From positions 62,001 to 126,000 of the forward strand of contig CP084618.1 of assembly GCA_025917655.1 (NCBI GenBank): DNA of 64,000 nucleotides, in the 5' to 3' direction. The position numbers and the translations under genes were made by a program. A model generated the notes under the pieces. It did no database searches, had not been told where the DNA came from, and saw only the letters and a program-made list of their open reading frames with translations. Positions 1 through 10,200 of the stretch are shown piece after piece. Source of the stretch: Chlorella sorokiniana. Taxonomy: Eukaryota > Chlorophyta > Trebouxiophyceae > Chlorellales > Chlorellaceae. The first letter of the stretch is position 1; each line of letters starts with the position of its first letter.

Positions 1-539
1 GAAAGGGGGAGGGCAGAACGGGGGTGGGGCATAGTGTGCATGGTCGCTTGCAGCCTGTGCTGCAGGAAGAGCTGGACATACTGCAAGGAACCATCGCGGG
101 CACCAGGCGTCTGAAGCTGCCCCTTGCCTGCTCCTCAATGGGCGCCGTCTCCACGCCGGTGTGCACCCCGTGCGCCGCCGCGCCGCCGTTGCTGGTTGTG
201 CGGGCCAGGGAGGGTGCCGCCAGCTGGTGCCCGTGAGTGGGCATGGCGCGGTGGGCGAGGTACTGCGGGGCACGATTGAGCGGCGCAGGCTCGCGTCAAA
301 AGAGCAGTCAAGCAAGGCGGTACGGGGAGGAGCATTGAAGCTGGGAGGGACCCTTGCAAAGCTGCAGCACGAACTGCACCGGCGCAACGTGCACGCCAGC
401 TGGGATGCAGCGTCGCTGGCCGTCCCAAAGTGAATCGAGCAGCGCGATGGCTTGAGCCCCGCTAAACCATTGCCCATTGATTATCGCCATTGAAAACACC
501 CAGCCTACAGACGAAACTTGGTTTCCCCCTCCTTTACCT
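1..539. other. Left edge, presumed myosin intron, no exon recognised
   Basis: On the minus strand the last myosin exon seen here ends at about 540 with a GT donor (GTAAAGG). I found no block resembling the next conserved myosin segment down to base 1, so this stretch is most simply the following intron, or an intron plus an exon I cannot recognise. Reading frames on the plus strand here are Arg/Ala/Pro-rich and look like shadows. Confidence 0.4.
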
Positions 540-2319
540 GCATCACCATCTTGGCGCTCTCCGTCTTGCCCGCACCCGACTCCCCGCTGATCAGGATGGC
601 CTGCCGCGCCTCGTCGACCATCATGGCGCTGTAGGCCTGCGCCAAAGAAGAATAATGCAAACAAACAATCAAACACGATAAAGGAGAAGAAGGGACGGAA
701 GAAAGACATTGCTGAATCAGTAGGAGGCGCCGCCGCGGTGGCAGGACCCAGCCCGCAGGCGCAAGGCAACTGATTGAGGCTGCAGGGTCCAGGAAGGTAG
801 GCAGCCACGCTGGGTGCGCCAGTGCGGCACGCAAGCAATCATGCCAGTCTCCACCCCCAAAACATCAAACACACACACGCGCCTGCTCTGCTATTGCATA
901 CACGTGTGGCGACAGCTCCCCAGGGGCACGCCGCGGTACTGGGCCATCATGCGCGGACCGTACAGCTGGCGCAGCCGCTTGTGCGGGTTGGCCTGCGCGT
1001 TTTTGGCGGGCAGGGGCTAGGGTCAGGGTGGAAGGGGGTGGGAGCGGAGCTGGAGGACCAGGAGGGGGAGCGGAGCGATGCTGATCCTGAGGACGGGCAG
1101 CAGCACAGGAGTGCCGGGCAGACTCAGCTGCAGCGCAGCGTATGCAACGTTGCGCGTCTGACAGACCGCACCTCTGCCATCCTCCCCCTCCCCCATGCAC
1201 CCTTGCAACAACACCTAGCCCCACGGCTTGCCCCGCCCACCGCGATGAGGATGGAGCCGGAGTACGTATAGATGGAGTCGAGGCCGTACCGCACGCGCAG
1301 AGTGTGCAGGATCCTATACCGCAGGGAGCAAGGTGGGCGGGTGCAGCATTGAATGGACAGAGGTGGGGGTGACGGCAGTGCAAGCAGTGCAGCCAGAGGG
1401 CTCAATGCCTGCTGCTGCACCGAAGGTGGTCGGAGCCGCCCCCGCCCCGCCCCAACCACCCAATCGAAACGAGCAATGCAAGCGTGCGGCGCCCCGTCCC
1501 CAGGACATTCTTCTTCATCACACGCCGCCCACCCGCACACTGCCCTCACCCAGGCTCATGCAGGAAGTCAGACTTGACCAGATCGTCCACGGTGTCGTCC
1601 CGCTCGTTCTGGGAGGACAGGAAGAAAGGATGGGAGAAGGAAGTCACGTCGCGACAGGGGCGGCAGGACGGGCAGGTGCCCTGAGCGGGACACACGTATG
1701 GGCTGCCGAACGAGCGGCCGTGCTGGCATCGCTGGGCATGCGCAGGCAAGCCTGCCCTGCGGCAAGCCAGGCGAGCTCTGCGATCATGCCGGGCGCAGGC
1801 GGGGCCACCTGCAGGCAGCAGTCGCCGGCTGGCAGCCTCTCAAGCTCCTGCCCATCCTCGGTCTTTACATCCAGCAACGGCTCTGTGCCGGGCTGCTTGT
1901 GGACGGCCTGCGGTACAACAGACAGTCCGGCAGGCAGTACAAGGGCCTCAGTGAGGGCGCGGCAGGGGCTGCGGCCCAGTAGGCACGCCGTGGCGGTTAC
2001 CGGGCGGTTGCGAGGTGGGCCGGGCGCCTGCCAGCCAAGGGCGGCCTGTACAACAATTGATCACTGCTGCGCGCTGCAGAATCCCATCATTCTGTCCAAA
2101 CACGGTGGCGGACGGCTGACAGCACGATAGGGCAGGGCGGTGCTGCTGGCGTGCGCTGTTGCCGCCGCTCACCTGCACAATGCCCCGCCGCCAGTGCTTC
2201 ACTTTGCGCTTATTGGTGCCGTCTGCCGTAGCGCCGCTCACGGTCTCCACCACAGGCACCCACACTTGGCTGCCCTCGTGATAGGTGGCCGACAGACCGC
2301 GCTGGAGCTCCACGGTCAT
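540..2319 (-). CDS. Myosin heavy chain, N-terminal part of motor domain (partial, runs off left edge)
   Basis: Actin-based motor, class XI-like or a related algal class. The ATG at 2319 opens an SH3-like N-terminal region (SQVWVPV, then VKTEDGQELERLP near 1810-1870). Next come DDLVKSDFLHEPG (1556-1605), ILHTLRVRYGLDSIYTYSG (ending near 1251), NPHKRLRQLYGPRMMAQYRG and GELSPHVYAIAE (883-1000), and the P-loop exon with GESGAGKTES (540-640). These are the standard consecutive blocks of a myosin head, so the family call is firm; the class is not. The neck and tail lie outside the window. Two oddities: GELSPHVYAIAE is one base out of frame with the preceding block, at a CCCC run (918-921, plus strand), and the following intron appears to use a GC donor (CAG/GCGCGT). 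The start faces the amidohydrolase gene across a 466-bp shared upstream region. Confidence 0.9.
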
Positions 2320-2785
2320 GTTGCCACGCGGTTGTGGAGGGAACTGGAGGAGCTGGTGGCGCCCTACTTAAGCATTGGATCGCTTGGAGGCGATGGCAAT
2401 GCGGTGACAGCCCCAGTAGCGCGCTTCGTTGAAAAGGCAGGAAGAAGGAAGAGGGCCTAAACAGGCGGTCCGAGCCCTGGACAAGTTCGTGGCTGCACGC
2501 TGATGCAGCCAGAAATGATCGAGGGCAGTGGATCGCTTCATAGCAGCCGACTTTCTTAACAGCCGCAGCACACATCGCAGAACTAGTAATGACCTGACGG
2601 CACTTCCATTTCGTCTTTTGATGTATTGAAAGTTATTCAGGTCCCATACCTTATCAATTTACGCAGGCAGACCATTCGTAAGCTCGCGTTGAAGGGTCTT
2701 GACGCATAGACTTGGTCGCCTAGGTCAACCCCTAAACCCACCCCGGCCCCGGAATTTTCTCCAGCATCGAAACCTTTACTTAACT
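2320..2785. promoter_or_regulatory. Divergent intergenic region, myosin / allantoate amidohydrolase
   Basis: This 466-bp gap separates two start codons that point away from each other, so both core promoters should lie here. The right half (about 2580-2700) is noticeably richer in A+T than the surrounding genes. I see no convincing TATA box at a defined distance from either start and no other gene. Confidence 0.5.
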
Positions 2786-5700
2786 ATGCACCGCCGCACC
2801 GGCAGCGGCCTGCGCCGCCTGCTGGCGCTGCTGGCGGCGGCTGCCGCCGCTGCGCTCCTGCCAACTGCCGCCGCCGCGCCCGCAGCCAAGCCCAAGCTCT
2901 CTGACAAGACGCTCTACCAAATTCTGTACGTGGAGCCCAACCACTACCTACAATCCCTGGGCAACGTGAGCCCTGGCAGCAGCCGCATGCACAGCACCGC
3001 ATGCTGCGGCGCCGCAGCTGAGTCTCGTAGCATTCCCACACTCTCCTTGCCCGACAACCGCTGCATGCCCCGTTCCTCTTGCGCCGTGCGCCGCGACCAT
3101 GCAGATAAGCGACATCCAGGGCAGCCTGTCTCGTACTTTCCTCAGCCCCGCGCACCGTCGTGCCGCGGGCCGCCTGCGCCGCTGGATGGCGGCCGCGGGG
3201 ATGCGAACCTGGGCAGACCAGATGGCCAATGTGCACGGCATCGTCAAGGCAGCGGGTGAGTGTGCGGGGGCTACCGCAGCGGCTGCCCTCCCTTTCATTT
3301 GCTGCTTGGGGTAATGGATTGGGGCAAGTTTGGGTGGGGGTGTTGCATCTGGGGCGACACACCACCCGCCTGCCCGCCCCACCCTGTTCAGCCACTGCCC
3401 CCCCCTCCCCTGCCTGCCGCTTGCAGACCCCGACGCCCCCACCATCATTCTTGGCTCGCACTACGACACCGTGGTGGACGGCGGCAAGTTTGACGGCGCC
3501 CTGGGCATCATCTGCGCCATCTCGGCTGTCAAGGCGGTCCTGCTGGAGGTGGGCGCCTGGTGTTCGTGTGCCCGCCCATGCGCGCGTGTGGTGGTGTGTA
3601 TGTGCGCTTTGTGTTCGTGCTGCTTTTTTGGGGGGGGGAAGAGGGGGAGGCAGAGATATCCCCCAGGCGCGCACGTTGTTCCAGCCACCTCCGCCACCCT
3701 CCCGTTGCTGGCATGCCCGACAGCAAGCTGGTCGCCTCCATGCCTTCCCCCACCTTGCACTCCCAACCTTTACACGCTCAACACTTCACACCCTCAGCCG
3801 CCATGCTCACCTCCCTGTCCCCGTGCAGGCCGCCATGACCAAGGGCCTGGTGACGTCGGAGGAGGTGGAGGCGGCGGTGGAGACGCTGGGCTCCCCCGCT
3901 CCGGCCTGGACGGCGGCCTGGACCTGGCGGAGCTGCTGTACGACCAGCAGACCGCGCAGCTGATCCACACCCCTGTCCAGGTGGTCGCGTTTTCGGACGA
4001 GGAGGGCGTGCGGTGAGAGGGCCGGGCGGCTGAGCGTCAGGGGTTGCATTGCGTTTGTGGAAAGGTGTGGTTTGGGGGATGGAGGGGACAGGGGGATGGA
4101 GGGGACAGGGAAGGATGAGTGCAGTGGGGGATGAAAATCGGCACTTGCACCCACTGCTTGAAGACACTGGCAGCACAGCTGCGCCTGCCTCCGCTGCATC
4201 CCTCCCTGAATCCATTGGCTGTGCGTCCGGCTTCCCTGCAGCTTCCACTCCACCTACCTGGGCTCGCGCGTGCTCACCGGCACACTGCTGGACCACGGTG
4301 GGTCGCATGCCTGTGCTTGCCTGAGTGCTGTCTTTCAATACAAACGGCTGCCATGTCTGCTATGCCTGCGCATCCTTCCAGCTCAGCTGGGCATGAAATG
4401 TGCCCCACAGTGCCGCCGCCTGCGTGCCAGCGCTCCTTCCAGCGCTCTGAACGTGTGCGCCCACATGAGCTCCGGCTTGAGCTCAGGGACAGGGGGGGGT
4501 ACGGGCAAGGCCCTCGCTCTCCGTGACGCCTGCACCCCACCCTCCCCTCGCGCTCAGTCATGCCTTCTGTCTCCACCCCGCCCCCCCACACACAGGCATC
4601 CTCACCAACATCGACCACGACGGCGTGACGGTGCTGGAGGCGCTGGAGCAGGCCGGCTTCGACCCCTCCCCCGCCTCGCTGCGCAAGATGACCATCCCGA
4701 AAGACAGGGTGGGGTCCAGGTTTTCTGTTCTTGTTGTGTGTGTTAATGTGTGTGTTGGGGGGGGTATGCGTGTGCGCGTGGTGTGCCAGACATGTTTGTG
4801 TTTCTGGGGGAGGGGGACGGGGGCCTGTTTTCCGTCTCCTTGTCACCTCTTCCCCTCAGCCCGCTCCGCTGCCACCCCTTTCCCCACACAGATCAAGGCG
4901 TACCTGGAGGTGCACATCGAGCAGGGGCCGGTGCTGCAGGCGGTGGGGCGCCGCCTCGGCACCGTGGCCGCCATCGCCGGCCAGTCGCGCCTGCAGGCCG
5001 AGATTGTGGGGGAGCAGGTGTGTGTGTGTGTGTGGGGGGGGCTTGTCTGCAGCTTCCTCCTTGGTCCGTTTCTTTTTCTCGAGCTGGCGCAGCTGCTTCA
5101 CCAGACGGCAGCAGGCTCGGCAGCCAGGCACCGCAGCAGCGGCCTGGCCTGCTGGCCGCCGTTGCTGTCCAGGACTTTTAGTGGACGATGCCCAATATTC
5201 TGAGCGCGCCCCCCCCTCCCCCTTCCCCTGCAATGTCTGCTGCGTTCCAGGGTCATGCCGGCACGGTGCCTATGCGCGTGCGGCGCGACCCGCTGGCCGC
5301 CTCGGCCGAGGTGATTGCCCAGCTGGAGCGGATCTGCAACGGCGGCCGCCACGACAGCGAGCTGGCCAAGTGAGCGGCGGCCGCTGCCTGCTGGGCGCTG
5401 GCCGCGCTGACGCACGCTGCAGCAGCAGATGCTGTGCCCTGCTTGGCCTGACACATCGCCCCATTCGGTCGCCTTCCGCCGCGCCCTACCTCCCCCACCA
5501 CCACCACCAACACACACACACATGTCTCAACTCATACCTCTCGCCCCTTACCTGTGCCCCCTGCCAACCCCTCCCCTTACCTGTGTCCCCCACCAACCCC
5601 TCCCCTTACCTGTGCCCCCCCCCGCCAACCCCTCCCCTGCGCCTCCCCTGCAGCCCCGACCTGGCAGCGGATCAGTCGCTGGTGTGCACCGTGGGATCGA

Positions 5701-7725
5701 TGTCCATCTGGCCCAACGCCGGCAACGTTATCCCGGGGTGAGGGACCGGCCTGCGCCGCCGCATGCGTCGGGAGGATTCGGGGAAGGGCCGCGGGCAGGG
5801 AGGCTGCCTCGTTCTGCTGGCGGCTCTCCCTGGTTGCGGCCCTCGCTGTCCCCCTTCCCTGGCCCCGGCCCCGGCCCTGTCTCCCGCCCGCCGCCTGTGC
5901 CCTCAGCACCACCGCCTCTCATTTGCCTCCCATACCGTACCGTACTGCCTGTACCGCAGCAATGCCAACTTCACGCTGGACATCCGCAGTCGCTGGGACA
6001 AGAACCGCAAGCAGGGTGGGCATCGCTGCGTGCTGCGCACTGTCGTCCGTTGGGTGCCTGGTGCTCCAAGCCTGGTGCTGGGTGTGCAGTGCGGCGCAGG
6101 GGCGCTGCCGCCAAGCGCCCCCGGTTTCTGCCCTCGGTGCCCGCGTTGCACAGCGCTCCCGGGGCCTGGAATCCGGCCCTGTGCGAACGCCTGGCTTCCC
6201 GGCAGGACCCCCTTCCTGAACAGTATGCGAGAACCAACGAGGACCGCAAACAACCCCTGCCCTCTTGCCCCCACCGCCCCTTTCCCCTTCTCCCCCTTCA
6301 ACCCCCCTCCCCTTCTCCCCCTTCAACCCCCGCCCCCCCCCTTCTCCCCCACACACACGGCACCTGCAGTCATCCAGCAGCTGAAGGGCACCATGGAGTC
6401 TGTGTGCGCGCGGCGCCAGCTGCAGTGCCGCCTGTACGTGAAGAACGAGGCGGCGGCGGTGGAGGCGCACCCGACCTCGTGCAGGCGAGCCTGGAGGGGG
6501 AGGGGGCCGGCGCTTCGGGTCCCTGCCCGAGTGATGAAGCTTCGTGCGCGGTTGCTGGGCAGGGGGCGTTGAGGGTGACAGCGCAGCACCGAGGATCTGC
6601 GGCTGGTGGTGGCGCTTTGCTGCCGCTGTCGGGGGCCGCCGCAGGCACACAACCGATGCAAGCCGACCCGCGTGCTGATGGCGCTCGTTTCTTGAGCCCT
6701 CGCCCCAGCACCCACCCCCAACACCCACCTCCCCGCTGTGACATGCGTGCTGTTGCGCCGCCGACCGCAGGGCCTGCGCAACGCCACCCTGGAGGCCGAT
6801 CGCCTGGTGGGCCGCCTGCTGGCACAGGCGCGGCTGGCGGAGGCGACCGCGGCGGCGGCGGCAGTGGCGGCGGCGCAGCCGCAGAGCGGCACGTGCCAGG
6901 CTGGCGAGGGCGGCGCGGAGGGTGAGGCTTTGAAGCGCGGGGGAGTTGAAAGGGTGGTGGTGGTGTTTGGAGGGGTTAAGGGGCGAGGCTTGCCTGCTGC
7001 GGGCCGGCGGAGGGCTGGAAGTTAAGATAAAGGTATGGGAAATCGGCTGCTGCCTCCCTGTTGAGCGACTCAATCGGGCGCAGCAGCTAGCGCCCTCCCC
7101 CTTCCCCCAAGCAAGACCCACTGACACAAAGCGCGCCCTCCCGCCCGTCTTTCTGCAGGCTGCGCCGCCGACGAGGCCGGCAGCGACGACACGTCGACGG
7201 ATCCAGCGGACGACCCCCTGCAGAGGCTGCGGATGCCCCTGCCGCAGCCGCTGTCGGGGCCAGCGCGGCGCGCACAGCGGCGGCGGCCGCCGCCTCAGCT
7301 GGCAACCCGCTGGAGCTGGTCAGCGGGGCTGGGCACGACGCCATGGTGTTTGCGGAGGTCACGCGCATGGGCATGCTCTTCGTGCGCTGCAAGTGAGCCG
7401 GCTGCTCCTGCTGCAAGGCGGCTGCACACACCCCACGGGACAAGTGCAGAGCTCGGGCTGTGCAGCGCCGTCCCCCGCCGCGCGGCTGCTGGTCCGTGCT
7501 GTCGAAGCAGCGCTTCTTTGTCTCTGCCCCCGGCCCCACCCGCGCAACTTGTCCCCATGCAATCGAGAACGTGGCCCCGACCCTGTGCCCCCAACCTCCC
7601 TCCCCGGCCACAGAGACGGCATCAGTCACTCGCCCCTGGAGTATGTGTCGCCCGACGACGTGGCCGCCGCCACCGCCACACTCTACCGCTACCTTCGCAA
7701 GGAGCTGCTGTTCGCCGGCCACTGA
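2786..7725 (+). CDS. AAH: Allantoate amidohydrolase (M20 family), secretory precursor
   Basis: Hydrolyses allantoate in purine-ureide breakdown, releasing ammonium; the plant enzyme is an ER-located, Mn-dependent M20-family amidohydrolase. The ATG at 2786 gives Arg residues, then a Leu/Ala stretch ending AAAAPAAKP, a good signal peptide. Ordered blocks: YQILYVEP; SLSRTFLSPAHRRAAGR; TIILGSHYDTVVDGGKFDGA (3435-3500, metal-binding His and Asp); VAFSDEEGVRF (catalytic/metal Glu pair); YLEVHIEQGPVL (4905-4935); GHAGTVPMRVRRDPLA (5251-5298); GSMSIWPNAGNVIPG; NANFTLDIRS (from 5960); and the C-terminal SGAGHDAMVFAEV with SPLEYVS, stop at 7723-7725. N-carbamoyl-amino-acid hydrolase or ureidoglycolate hydrolase are relatives, but the eukaryotic signal peptide and context favour AAH. 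Two one-base frame breaks occur, at GGG 3888-3890 and CCCCC 7214-7218. Confidence 0.88.
4070..4116 (+). repeat. 17-bp tandem duplication in amidohydrolase intron
   Basis: The word GGATGGAGGGGACAGGG occurs twice back to back inside an intron of the amidohydrolase gene, in a G-rich 5' half typical of introns here. Confidence 0.7.
5545..5640 (+). repeat. 29-bp tandem repeat, three copies, in amidohydrolase intron
   Basis: The word ACCTGTG starts at 5550, 5579 and 5608, giving a 29-bp period with a C-rich unit (ACCTGTGCCCCC..CCAACCCCTCC). It lies in the C-rich 3' part of an intron that ends at a CAG before the exon starting near 5654. Confidence 0.8.
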
Positions 7726-8306
7726 CCTCGTGAAGTGAAACGCCCGCCAAGCGAACAGAGCCGCTGTGCCAGCCGAGCCGGGCAGGAGGCAGGCCTAGCG
7801 CCGCTGCGCCCCAGCTGCCCATGCACGGCTGCTGCTGTCAGCGCGGCAGGCCCAGGTTTTCCGGCCACCAGGCACTTTCCAGTTTTCTAGTGCTGCCTCT
7901 TGGTGTTTAATGCTTTCATTATTGCGCTGGCTCCAAACTCCCGTTCCCACCCATCATACAAACAAAACCAGCTTCGTAACTGCAGACTCATTACCACCTT
8001 TTCTGAACCGCGTACGTGTTCCTTTCTGCCCAATGCTTCCGCTCCTGCTCTGATAGACGCCAGCCATGCTGCGCTGTTGCGCCCAGGAGCCTAGCACACC
8101 CCACCTCTGCATCCATCCTTACACGATAGCTTGATGGCACTGCACGCCGGCACTGCACGCCCTCCGACTCATGCAGGCACCCCACCCCAGCATGTAAGCA
8201 CACACACCTCAAGGCTGAGGAAAGGGGGCCCGACGAGTCTATTGCAGCTGAGCTCAGGGCACGCTCCACAAGGCTCGCTCTTCCGCACAGCACACCCCGC
8301 AGCGCC
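7726..8306. other. Convergent intergenic region, amidohydrolase / ATE1
   Basis: The 3' ends of two facing genes share this stretch. It is lower in G+C around 7890-8010 than the genes. I see no coding block on either strand. TTACA at 8119-8123 is the minus-strand TGTAA polyadenylation word expected for ATE1. Confidence 0.5.
8119..8123 (-). terminator. TGTAA polyadenylation signal, ATE1
   Basis: TTACA on the plus strand reads TGTAA on the minus strand, about 185 bases past the proposed ATE1 stop. TGTAA is the usual green-algal poly(A) signal. Assignment rests on position and a short motif. Confidence 0.45.
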
Positions 8307-10155
8307 TCACACCGCAAATGCGCACATCGAAGCGGCCGCGGGGCCTGCCAGCCGCCACCAGCGCTTGAGCGGGTCTGTGAGCGCGGAGCCGCCGCGCAGC
8401 AGCCCCGCCTGGCGCAGCAGCCTGCGGCACGGAGGAGCCACGAGGGCGATGTCGGGCCCCGCCCACCGGTGACAGCCATGCGCGCGCTCACTTCCCAAAC
8501 ATGCGTCGCTGTGGGACGGCCCCCAGCGCAGCGCAGCGCGGCGCGGCGCAGCGCACCCCAGCGTCAGCGCGCGCGGTTGCTGCCCAGGCAGCTGCACCAG
8601 CAGCTTGAGTGACTCCAGCTCCTCCTTGCAGGGCTGCGGGCAGGGCGGGGTAGGGGTTGGTGAGTGTGGTGGTGGTGGGAGTGTGTGTTTGTGTGGTGTG
8701 GGTGTGTTTGAGGGAGCGGGGAGAGGGGCACCCGAAGGTTGGATATCGTCATGTGGGAGCCAAGGCAGCGGCCCCAAACGGCTCGGTCTGCTGCAGCGCT
8801 GGGCCTGCTGGCCAGCCCGGCCACGGCAGGCGCGACAGCCAAGCACGCAACCGCTGCACAGCCACTCCAGGGGTCAAGCAGCGGCTGGTCTTCCTCAGCA
8901 CAGGGTGTCGACCGGCCCGCGGCGGCACACACCTCGCGCGGCGGGCACGCGGGACGGCGGCTGGCAGGGTCCACCCCATGCTCCTCCCCCAGCCCCTCCA
9001 GCGCCCGGGCACCTCGCAGAGGGCCACCCTGCAGGGCTGCACACGGGACAGCGCAGAAGAGAGGGTATTGGGCTTAGGCTTTAGAGAGATAGGGGCTAAG
9101 CGGCATGCACACGTGTCTGCTGGGTGGGGCGAGGGACAACGAGCGTTCGAAGCGTGCGTGTGTGGGCGGTAGGCAGACGGGTGGGCGGCTGCCCGATGAA
9201 TCGCGCCGCATACGGCCACCCGGCTGGCGGCGCATGCGCTTAATTATACACACGCATGCACACATGTGGAAGCGGTCTCGCTCTACATCATCCCTCTACA
9301 AAACCAAGACATGCATTTGCTAGCACAACACCCATCGGCAACGACACACACCTGATCCAGCGCCGCCTTCACGCGCTCCAGCGGCACCCAGCACTTGCCC
9401 AGCGGGCACAGCAGGTCGCTGGGCGCAAAGTCGCCCTGCGGGCGGGAAAGGGGGCGAGCGGGTGTGGGGAGGGGGTGCTTGGGTCGCGGATGGCCGCACA
9501 GGGGGGCTTGCTGAGGTGGGCTGGGACTGGGCAGCGCTGGCGCAGCCTCTCTGCCGGCACTCAATGCAATCAGCTCCTTGGCCTCATGCGCGTCGCCGGG
9601 CTGATGCCATGGCCAGCCACACAGAGCGTCGGCGACAGAGTGCTGCTCCGTGCATGCCGCGGTTCCGTACCGCACCTTGTACCGCATGCGGTGGCAGGTA
9701 TGGATGTAGAAGCCGAGGTAGTAGTAGCGGAGGGAGGGGCAGCTGGCGTGCAGCTGGCGCACCCACTCGATCTCCGCCAGCGAGGTGAGCTTGCCGAGGG
9801 ACAGGGGCCCAGGTCTGCGTGATGGGGAGGGGTGGGGGCTCGGGCAACCTCGTGAGAGGTGGGTGATAGGATGCAGAGAGAGGACATGCAGGCAGACGAC
9901 ATAACACTGAGACCGAGATGAAGCGCCAGACACGCCGGGGGCTGACACCGCAAATCAGGCAGGGGGCCAGCAGCACGGGAGCAGGTGCCAGGGCTGCGCT
10001 GATGCTGTCGGGAAGCTGCCGGCCAGCTGCCAGGCACCTGTGTCCCAAAAGAGGTACTTGGAGGACAGGCAGCGCGGCAACACATCCACCACTCCCACCG
10101 CCACCAGACGCCCTGCAGCAGCGGGCATATTGGGTGGTTGGATGCACTTGAGTGC

Positions 10156-10200
<45 letters not shown>

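Noticed and set aside
1-2319. Myosin as a pseudogene because of the frame break
   Set aside because: Only one base at a G run is involved, while all other motor blocks and splice sites are intact and the same defect affects neighbouring genes.
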